Assembly: GCA_036520615.1 (NCBI GenBank)
Contig: DATDJI010000027.1
Coordinates: 62,001-126,000, forward strand
Length of the DNA stretch: 64,000 bases
DNA from: CAMCXE01 sp036520615
Lineage (GTDB): Bacteria > Pseudomonadota > Gammaproteobacteria > Pseudomonadales > Cellvibrionaceae
Direction of reading: 5' to 3'
Both the position numbers and the translations under genes were made by a program. Below are positions 17,090 to 24,230 of this stretch, in pieces (within the stretch, counting starts at the first letter, position 1; every line of letters starts with the position of its first letter). The notes under the pieces were generated by a model. It searched no databases and was not told the origin of the DNA. It saw only the letters and a program-made list of their open reading frames with translations.

Positions 17090-18545
17090 TTAGGATTTTA
17101 TAAATCTATTTGAGCGCAATATCAGATCTATATGTTTCTGCATTTTAAAAGGTTCTGCGGTGGCTGATTGAATGCCAGGGATTCTCTGAGTGCTACGTTG
17201 ATGCTCTGCATACCAATGACTTGCATCGTTTGTAGCAGTTAAGTGATGGCGGCCATTTATCAAATCCGTATAAATGCTGTTTAAATCGGACATTTTCATG
17301 TTGCCTATAATCGCCTTGTTTTTCGCATTGGTGGTGTCTATTAACTCTCTTAACACAGAATGCAAATCAGCTGTATCTAAGCTCTGCTGATTTTTTTTGA
17401 TGGTGTTCAAAAAGTTATTTTCAAATTCTATCGCTGATGTGCATATTATCAATAACGGATAAAAATGAAAATTTTGTGATGGGTTATTTATTAGGTTTGC
17501 GGAATTGGATAAGAGAGAGAAAATTCGTTCTTGTTCTCTAGGGGTTATATCTAAAGATAGCATTATTTTTTCAAATGTTATTCGACATAATTGTGTGTGT
17601 AAGATCTGTCTGATTTGGTTTTACAATGTTGGTTTTAAGAAAGGGGGCGTCTTTTCCGTCAAATAAGTTGCTGCATAGGGTTTTGTGGGGCACCATAAGG
17701 GCGAATTGCATGTCAAAAAATCTACGCAAGTATTTTTCTGCGTTAAATCCTTGCCCGTATACTTTCCTAATTGTATGCATAAGCTCATCTTTGTGGGTGC
17801 CAAAAATGATATAGATTCCATTCGTCTCAAATATGTGTTTGACATTTTCTAGCAGTTGAACGGCATATGTAGGGCGGCAGCGATCTAGCTCATCTATGAT
17901 GATAAATATAGGAGCTTTTCGGGCCGGGTCGTTGAAAAGATCACTACTAATCGATCCTATTGATTTTTTAAATGCTTCAATGGCTTTTGGTTGTTTCAGA
18001 TGCTCATCAATAATTTTTTCAATGTATTTGGAAGTGGTTTCACCGCACTTTTCTTTGTCTATTTTTATGTCGGACTCTGCAGTGAGCTCGCTTATGGCAT
18101 ACCCAGTGGTTTTTTTTACAGCAGCTGACGCTACTACTTTTGCAGTCGCTTTAAGTAAAGAGATGGCGGACTTTTTAAGGCTAGATTTGTATTTGGATCT
18201 GGGCGGCAATTGCTTTAAAAGGCCATCAGAAATCTGCGCAATAAATGAGGCTATAGGATCATTGCTAAGATCGTTTTTCCAAGCGTCAAAATATACTACA
18301 GTGTGGCCAAGTTTTTTTAGATCATGAAGTAGCCCCTTTAGAAAAAACGTTTTTCCTGCACCCCATTCGGCTGTAACGTTTAGAGTGAAGTGTTTCTTAC
18401 TTTGTTGATGATCGCCACTTGAAAAACCCTGTCCGTGCATCGACTGAAGGAATGTGATTACATCAAGAGCTTCTTGCTTTCTATCAAGGCAATCGTTTGC
18501 CTCCCAGTAATCATCAGTATTCATTTTGCACGTCCTAAATTTCAC
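17090..18545 (-). pseudogene. KAP-family P-loop NTPase, frameshifted at a CA repeat
   Basis: Two segments make a ~485-residue KAP NTPase. The first (18545-17571; likely real start MNTDDYWEAND at 18524) holds Walker A in TAEWGAGKTFFLKGL and the KAP Walker B block IFIIIDELDRCRPTYAVQLLE, then KYLRRFFDMQFAL. It stops after DLTHTIMSNNI. The second frame resumes with RITFEKIMLSLDITPREQERIF and carries the usual C-terminal helices to 17090. The switch lies in an ACACACACA tract at about 17592-17600. Adding one CA unit restores DLTHTQLCRITFEKIM. KAP NTPases are membrane- or defence-associated ATPases (PifA is the classical phage-exclusion member). No transmembrane insert is seen here. Activity now depends on whether the frame is restored. 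Confidence 0.75.
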
Positions 18546-18660
18546 ATTAATAGCGGGCTTGTAACCGCATTAGCATTTATTTCATTCAAAAGATTGGTGG
18601 CGCCTTTGGCTAACAAACCCTGTTTTTAAAAGCTAAGATGTAATAGAAATAATTCTGAAT

Positions 18661-19653
18661 TTACACCTTCAAAGCCCGAGCCGCATCCTTAGCAAAATAA
18701 GTCAAAATCCCATTCGCCCCTGCACGTTTTATACATAATAAAGATTCCAACATTACCGCCTCAGCCAAATAACCGTGATCAATAGCGAGTTTATGCATCG
18801 TATATTCGCCGCTGACCTGGTAGGCAAAAGTAGGCACACCGAAAGTTTCTTTTACGCGCCGCACTATGTCTAAATACGGCATGGCGGGTTTTACCATGAC
18901 CATATCGGCGCCTTCTTGTAGATCCAAGGCAATTTCTTGCATGGCTTCATCGGAATTACCTGGGTCCATTTGGTAATTGTATTTATTGCTTTTACCTAAA
19001 TTACCAGCAGAGCCAACTGCATCGCGAAAGGGTCCGTAATAGCTCGATGCATATTTCGCGCTGTAGGCCATTATTTGTGTATTAATAAAACCCTTGGCAT
19101 CTAATTGTTTGCGAATGGCGCCGACGCGGCCGTCCATCATGTCCGAAGGCGCAATTACATCGGCGCCGCTCTGTGCGCAAATCCAGGCTTGTTGTTCAAG
19201 CGCTGCTACGGTTTCGTCATTTAATACATAGCCTGTGTCATCAATAATGCCGTCCTGGCCGTGCGTTGTGTACGGGTCTAAGGCACCATCGCAAATTAGG
19301 CCTATTTCTGGGTAATGTTCTTTTAGATAACGTACGGCCGTGGGGATTAAGCCTTCGGGGTTAAATGCTTCGGCGCCATCTAAAGTTTTTTTATGTTGGC
19401 TAATTTTGGGAAATAACGCGATGGCTGGGATGCGTAATTCCAGTAATTGCTCTACCTCTTTAGCCAATAAATCTAGCGTAAAACGCTCGATGCCCGGCAT
19501 TGAGGTAATTGCTTCGCGGGTATTTGTGCCTTCAATCAGAAACATCGGGTAAATAAAATCACCGGCGCTCAGTTCGGTTTCGCGCACTAAGCGGCGGGAA
19601 AATTCGGCAAAACGGTTGCGGCGCATCCGAGTGGTGGGGAATTGGCGATGCAT
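18661..19653 (-). CDS. hemB: porphobilinogen synthase (ALA dehydratase)
   Basis: 330 residues, full length. It condenses two 5-aminolevulinate molecules into porphobilinogen, the first common step of tetrapyrrole synthesis. Active-site motifs: YSAKYASSYYGPFRDA with the first Lys and MVMVKPAMPYLD with the Schiff-base Lys, plus ALDPYTTHGQDG and the allosteric Mg-type region. The start is supported by GGAG six bases upstream. It reads leftward and stands alone, about 110 bases from the KAP gene. Confidence 0.97.
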   Translation of the reverse strand: MHRQFPTTRMRRNRFAEFSRRLVRETELSAGDFIYPMFLIEGTNTREAITSMPGIERFTLDLLAKEVEQLLELRIPAIALFPKISQHKKTLDGAEAFNPEGLIPTAVRYLKEHYPEIGLICDGALDPYTTHGQDGIIDDTGYVLNDETVAALEQQAWICAQSGADVIAPSDMMDGRVGAIRKQLDAKGFINTQIMAYSAKYASSYYGPFRDAVGSAGNLGKSNKYNYQMDPGNSDEAMQEIALDLQEGADMVMVKPAMPYLDIVRRVKETFGVPTFAYQVSGEYTMHKLAIDHGYLAEAVMLESLLCIKRAGANGILTYFAKDAARALKV

Positions 19654-19803
19654 GTGCGGCTCCAGGAAAGAAAAGCTAGTGACTAAAACCAGCGGTAAAT
19701 ACCCACGGCAAAGCCGCTAAGCCTACAAAGGCCGCAGCCTGTGAGCAACAAAAAATCGTATTAGATGAAATTGAGAATGTTTTTATTAGCGCTGGGACTA
19801 ATT

Positions 19804-20778
19804 TTAACTGGGTAAAAACGCGTCGGAGAAAATATCTTTCAAGTTGGCGCCAGCTAAAAAACATTGTTTTTTTAGCTTTTTAACGAAACTTGGTGCACCG
19901 CAGACATAAGCTTGCATGCCTTTCATACTGGGCACAAGCGTGCGGATTTTTGCGTATATGTCGCCAATTTCATATGTGTCGCTGTATGTGCCCGCCTGCT
20001 GGACTATATAAAAAAGGCTGACATTGGGCGCAGCTGCTACCTGGTGTAGCCCGGGCAGTGGATAGAGGCCGGTTTCTTCTTTCGCACCCATAACACAATA
20101 AATAGGCCCGCGATGACCTGCGCGCAGCGCGCTACGGGCGACCCCTAAAATCGGCGCCATGCCTGTGCCTATAGCGGCCAATAAAAGTGGTTGATCCAAC
20201 GAGCGCGCTTGATAAAAACAGTTACCCATCGGCCCTTGTACGAGCAGTTTGGCGCCCAGCGGCAGCTGAGCGAGGTGCGTGCTCATCAGGCCGCTGGGAA
20301 TGACGCGAATATGAAACTCTAAATGTGTTTCATCCGGGAGGCTTGCCATTGAATAGCAGCGGCCCAATTCAGTTGGGGCGCCGGGGTTAGTTGGGTGTGA
20401 AAACAGACGCGCGTATTGGCCCGCTTGGTACTCGAAGGGTTTGTTTATACACAGCTGCACGATATCGCCTTTTAACCAGCGCCTCTGCAGAATTTCACTA
20501 ACAAAACGCTCGGCAGGTTCTTGCGGTGTTTGCGCGCGCAACGCTCCTGTAAGCGAGCAAACGCATGCCATGGCAAGGCCTTGGGCTTTTTGGTGAGTTG
20601 TGAGCCCTTCCTGAGCGCGGTGGGGAATTGCGCCCTCTATCACCTGCACCAGACAGGCTTGGCAGACGCCAGCGCGGCAACTATTGGGCAATTTAACGCC
20701 CTGTTGCTCCAACGCCGTTAAAAGGTTTGCGCCGTCTTCCAGCTCATACAGCTGTTGATTAAATTCTACTTCGACCAT
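19804..20778 (-). CDS. 2Fe-2S / FAD / NAD(P)H oxidoreductase, haemoglobin partner
   Basis: 324 residues. The N-terminal plant-type ferredoxin domain has Cys ligands in SCRAGVCQAC (C34, C39, C42) and a distal Cys at 72. The FAD domain follows with RCYSMAS, then an NAD(P)H domain with AIGTGMAPILG and AYVCGAPSFV. This is the layout of oxygenase electron-transfer reductases and of CDP-6-deoxy-glucoseen/methane-monooxygenase-type reductases. The ATG at 20778 lies one base after the truncated haemoglobin stop. The two must be co-translated, and the reductase probably re-reduces the haem after oxygen or NO turnover. A start 10 codons upstream would overlap the haemoglobin and is not preferred. Confidence 0.85.
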   Translation of the reverse strand: MVEVEFNQQLYELEDGANLLTALEQQGVKLPNSCRAGVCQACLVQVIEGAIPHRAQEGLTTHQKAQGLAMACVCSLTGALRAQTPQEPAERFVSEILQRRWLKGDIVQLCINKPFEYQAGQYARLFSHPTNPGAPTELGRCYSMASLPDETHLEFHIRVIPSGLMSTHLAQLPLGAKLLVQGPMGNCFYQARSLDQPLLLAAIGTGMAPILGVARSALRAGHRGPIYCVMGAKEETGLYPLPGLHQVAAAPNVSLFYIVQQAGTYSDTYEIGDIYAKIRTLVPSMKGMQAYVCGAPSFVKKLKKQCFLAGANLKDIFSDAFLPS

Positions 20779-20779
20779 G

Positions 20780-21133
20780 TTATTGGTTGAGCACGTCGGC
20801 CTTAACACTGCCTGCTAATGCGGCAATTTCAGTAATTTCACCGGGGGCCACACCTAACTCTTTCAGGGTCTCGGCTAAATTTTCTATTACGGCATTAAAA
20901 TGCATCTGAGTTAAATGCATACCGGCGTGGGCTTTGCGCATATCCTGCCCGCTGTAATGATTCGGCCCGCCAAATACCATCGTTAAAAAAGCTTTTTGTT
21001 TAGCCGCTTGCTGCTCCATATCGACGCTTTCAAAAAATTGGCTGATGCGATCATCGCTAAGAACTTTGCGATAAAAAATATCCACAGCGGCATCTACTGC
21101 GGCGGCGCCACCAATACGTTCAAATAGGCTCAT
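20780..21133 (-). CDS. group 1 truncated haemoglobin
   Basis: 117 residues, a 2/2 globin. Hallmarks: SLFERIGG start, VDIFYRKVLSD with the distal-side Tyr (B10), GPNHYSGQDMRKAHAGMHL with the proximal His (F8), and the short C-terminal helices. Group 1 (trHbN) globins mainly detoxify nitric oxide to nitrate using O2. The reductase encoded one base downstream supplies a plausible electron source. An FNR/Anr-type site about 205 bases upstream suggests control by low oxygen or NO. Confidence 0.92.
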   Translation of the reverse strand: MSLFERIGGAAAVDAAVDIFYRKVLSDDRISQFFESVDMEQQAAKQKAFLTMVFGGPNHYSGQDMRKAHAGMHLTQMHFNAVIENLAETLKELGVAPGEITEIAALAGSVKADVLNQ

Positions 21134-21520
21134 AGGAAGTTCTCGTCAAAAATATTAAGCAAAATCCAAATTCAATTTAACGCAGCAGCGAAGGCTAAAG
21201 ACGGTGTGCCATATATAAGCTTGAAATTCGGTGCATATTTTAATTTATAAAAATAGTGTAATAAGAGCGTTTTGTTCGCTCAGTAATGGCTAAGCCTAGC
21301 AGGTTTATTCAGTTTTTATCGGCGAGGTTAGGGTTTGCCTGATGTAGATCAAACTAATGGCTAAGGAAGCTTCAAAAATTGAACGACGCTGAGCAAACAA
21401 GGCAGTTTGCAAAGATTTCCAACGGCGTGGCTACTCTCGCGTCGGTAAGTGCCGCATTGGCAAATCCAAGCCATCTACATTCTTGCGAAGTTTAGCGAGG
21501 ACGATGTTAAACAAGCGATG
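21134..21520. other. intergenic stretch upstream of the haemoglobin operon
   Basis: 387 bases between the btuF-like stop and the haemoglobin start. It holds the FNR/Anr-like box (21339-21352) and a small hairpin GAGCG-N7-CGCTC at 21265-21281. No cobalamin riboswitch B12-box was recognised and no gene is supported. Confidence 0.5.
21339..21352. promoter_or_regulatory. FNR/Anr-type binding site
   Basis: CTGAT-GTAG-ATCAA matches the FNR/Anr/Dnr consensus TTGAT-N4-ATCAA at nine of ten positions. It lies only upstream of the truncated haemoglobin-reductase operon (the other neighbour ends here), so that operon is the likely target. Confidence 0.55.
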
Positions 21521-22435
21521 TTAAGGTTTGGCCTTATTAATTGCGGTGCACAGCTGGCTCATACCCTCTGCGGCACGCAAACTTTGCCGTTGCAGTAAAT
21601 CCGGCGGAATAAAAAATAAATTGCCTTTTTTAACAGCTTTAATTTGCGGCCAGTGTTGCCATTGATCCAGCCATTCCGGGCGCTGTGCATCCATGCCGCT
21701 GGCAATAATGACATCTGGGTCAGCTTTTAATACCGCTTCAACATCAATTTTAGGGGCGAGCGGGGCAAGATCGCCGAATACATTTGTGCCGCCACACACC
21801 TCAAGCATTTCATTAAATAAATGTTGTTTATTAAGTGTCATTAAAGGCTGATGCCATATTTGATAAAAAACCCGTATTGCAGGTGTATTTTTAATCTGCG
21901 CTTGCAAGGGCTTTACCACTTGATTAAATGCTTCAATACTGTGTTGTGCTTGGCTGGTATTGCCTGCAAGTATTGCAAGGTTCTGCACACTCTGAATTAA
22001 ATCAGTAAGCCGTCGCGGTTCAATTAAATAAACTTTCAGGCCCAATTGTTCTAGATGAGCAATTTTTTCGGTTGGATTTCCGCTCTGCCAGCCGATAATT
22101 AAATCGGGTTTGAGTTTTACAATCGCTTCATAATCAAAACTTGCATAGGAACCTACGCGCGGGATATTTTTTGCAGCCAGCGGGTAATCGCTAAAATCCA
22201 CAGCGCCCACTAAAGTATCGGCGGCGGCAGCGGAGAATAATAATTCCGTAATGCTTGGCGCAAGGCTAATAACTCGCTGTGCCTTATGCGGTAAAATAAG
22301 CGTTTTGCCGCGCACGTCAATTGCGCTCACTGTCTCATCGGCTGTAGCGGCTATGCTTGATTGCACGTACAGTGCAAGCCCCAAAACTAATCCTGTCAAA
22401 ACGTATAATCGGTGCAAATTTTTATTTATGTTCAT
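21521..22435 (-). CDS. BtuF-like cobalamin-binding periplasmic protein
   Basis: 304 residues. A signal peptide (MNINKNLHRLYVLTGLVLGLALYVQSS) is followed by a class III substrate-binding-protein fold: RVISLAPSITELLFSAAA, VGAVDFSDYPLAAKNIPRVGSYASFDYEAIVKLKPDLIIGW and a C-terminal lobe with KADPDVIIASGMD. These match the BtuF vitamin B12 binding family. Siderophore or haem binders share the fold, so the ligand is inferred, helped by the divergent cobQ. The start at 22435 has GAGG seven bases upstream. It faces the cobQ start and the two start codons overlap in opposite directions. Confidence 0.8.
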   Translation of the reverse strand: MNINKNLHRLYVLTGLVLGLALYVQSSIAATADETVSAIDVRGKTLILPHKAQRVISLAPSITELLFSAAAADTLVGAVDFSDYPLAAKNIPRVGSYASFDYEAIVKLKPDLIIGWQSGNPTEKIAHLEQLGLKVYLIEPRRLTDLIQSVQNLAILAGNTSQAQHSIEAFNQVVKPLQAQIKNTPAIRVFYQIWHQPLMTLNKQHLFNEMLEVCGGTNVFGDLAPLAPKIDVEAVLKADPDVIIASGMDAQRPEWLDQWQHWPQIKAVKKGNLFFIPPDLLQRQSLRAAEGMSQLCTAINKAKP

Positions 22436-23927
22436 TAATAAACCTCGTAGCCATTTTAATAATCCGTACCGCTGTTTAATGGTACAAGGCACCACATCAG
22501 ATGCGGGTAAATCTACTTTGGTGGCAGGCTTGTGCCGCGTGTTACACCGCCAAGGTTTTAACGTGGCACCGTTTAAACCGCAAAATATGGCATTAAATTC
22601 TGCCGTTACTGCCGATGGCGGTGAAATAGGTCGCGCTCAAGCTGTGCAGGCGCAAGCTGCCTGTGTCGCCCCATCCGTGCATATGAATCCTATTTTACTT
22701 AAACCCAACAGCGATACCGGCGCTCAGGTAATTGTGCAGGGGCGCGCATTATCCAATATGGAAGCCGCGCAATACCACAATTATAAAAAGCACGCAAAAG
22801 ATGTGGTGATAGACTCGATTACACAGCTAGCGGCTGCGCATCAATATATTATCGTGGAAGGAGCTGGCAGCCCAGCGGAAATTAATTTGCGCCGCGGCGA
22901 TATAGCCAATATGGGTTTTGCTCAAGCGGTGGATTGCCCCGTTATTTTAATTGCTGATATAGACCGAGGTGGTGTGTTTGCGCATTTGCTCGGTACATTA
23001 ATGCTGTTGTCGCAAGAAGAACAAGCGCGTGTTGTGGGCTTTGTAATTAATCGCTTTCGCGGAGATCCTGCATTATTACAACCAGGTATTGACTGGCTGG
23101 AAAATATCACTGGGCGGCCGGTATTAGGGGTAATTCCTTATTTACACTTATTACATTTGGAAGCAGAAGACGCCATTAATAATCAGCAAGTTAATAAGAG
23201 TTCGCAGCAACTACAGGTGATAGTACCCGTATTACCGCATTTAAGTAACCACACTGATTTTGATCCTTTGCGCTTGCATCCCGATGTTAATCTGCAATTT
23301 GTGGCATTAGATACATCCAGTTGCTCGGCTGATTTAATTATTTTGCCCGGCAGCAAAAATGTACGTGCGGATCTGGCTCATTTAAAACAGTTTGGTTGGC
23401 AGGAAAAACTTAATCGCCATCTGCGCCTAGGCGGAAAATTAATGGGAATTTGTGGCGGCATGCAAATGTTAGGCACGAGTATTAGTGATCCGCACGGCGT
23501 CGAGGGGCCTGCAGGCGCGAGCGATGGATTGGGTTTGCTTGATTACCAAACCGAAATTCAAGCGCAAAAAATAGTGACATCCGTCAGCGCAATAGGCGTT
23601 CACAATCTTTTGGAAAATTGCTTAGTGGAAGGATATGAAATTCATGCCGGTGTTAGTTTTGGGCCTGCGCTTGATACACCGCTTTTTGCCTGTGGTAACC
23701 GATACGATGGCTGTATGGATACAACGCACAGCCTCTTGGCGACCTATATACATGGGATTTTTAATCAGGCCAGTGCGCAACAGGCTTTATTGCGTTGGGC
23801 AGGTTTACAAGAGGCAGTAGCAATTGATTATGCGCAAGTGCAAGAGCAAAGTATTAACCGGCTGGCGGATACCCTGGAGAACTCTATGGATATAAAACGA
23901 CTAATACATTTTTTGATGGAAAATTGA
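22428..23927 (+). CDS. cobQ: cobyric acid synthase
   Basis: About 499 residues from this start. LMVQGTTSDAGKSTLVAGLCRVL is the ATP-binding N-terminus, FKPQNMALNSAVTADGGEIGRAQAVQA follows, and the C-terminal glutamine amidotransferase domain has KLMGICGGMQMLG with the catalytic Cys and YEIHAG and YIHGIF. It amidates adenosyl-cobyrinic acid a,c-diamide in the B12 pathway. The true start is unclear. ATG 22428 lacks a Shine-Dalgarno and gives a 17-residue extension, while ATG 22479 begins directly at MVQGTTSD. Any promoter would overlap the divergent btuF-like gene. Confidence 0.93.
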   Translation: MFINKPRSHFNNPYRCLMVQGTTSDAGKSTLVAGLCRVLHRQGFNVAPFKPQNMALNSAVTADGGEIGRAQAVQAQAACVAPSVHMNPILLKPNSDTGAQVIVQGRALSNMEAAQYHNYKKHAKDVVIDSITQLAAAHQYIIVEGAGSPAEINLRRGDIANMGFAQAVDCPVILIADIDRGGVFAHLLGTLMLLSQEEQARVVGFVINRFRGDPALLQPGIDWLENITGRPVLGVIPYLHLLHLEAEDAINNQQVNKSSQQLQVIVPVLPHLSNHTDFDPLRLHPDVNLQFVALDTSSCSADLIILPGSKNVRADLAHLKQFGWQEKLNRHLRLGGKLMGICGGMQMLGTSISDPHGVEGPAGASDGLGLLDYQTEIQAQKIVTSVSAIGVHNLLENCLVEGYEIHAGVSFGPALDTPLFACGNRYDGCMDTTHSLLATYIHGIFNQASAQQALLRWAGLQEAVAIDYAQVQEQSINRLADTLENSMDIKRLIHFLMEN

Positions 23928-24230
23928 AAATAAACTGTGTAATTAATATATCAAACGGCAAAATAATTACAAAAAACGTCATAAATAAGCGCAATTCGCT
24001 AAGGCGTGCAGCAACTTATAAGGCATGCGTACTTTTTTAATCTAAACCTGCACGGTTAAGACTATTTTTTTCTAACCGTAATTAAACTGTGTCTAGCGTC
24101 TACTATTTGGGAAGTTGAGCTGAAGATTAGGGTGTGGTTATAACCATTGTGCTCAAATCCAATCCTTTATGAATCTTTAAGGATTAAACAAAATAGTTTC
24201 GGCGTTTCTGAGGTGTTTTAGACACAGCGT
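23928..24230. other. cyaA upstream region with a palindrome
   Basis: 303 AT-rich bases. They hold a perfect inverted repeat ACGGTTA (24052-24058) / TAACCGT (24073-24079) with a 14-base spacer containing a T7 run. It could be a weak terminator for cobQ or an operator. No gene is supported. Confidence 0.45.

Noticed and set aside
21134..21520. Cobalamin riboswitch near the btuF-like gene
   Set aside because: The stretch is downstream, not upstream, of that gene and lacks a recognisable B12 box.
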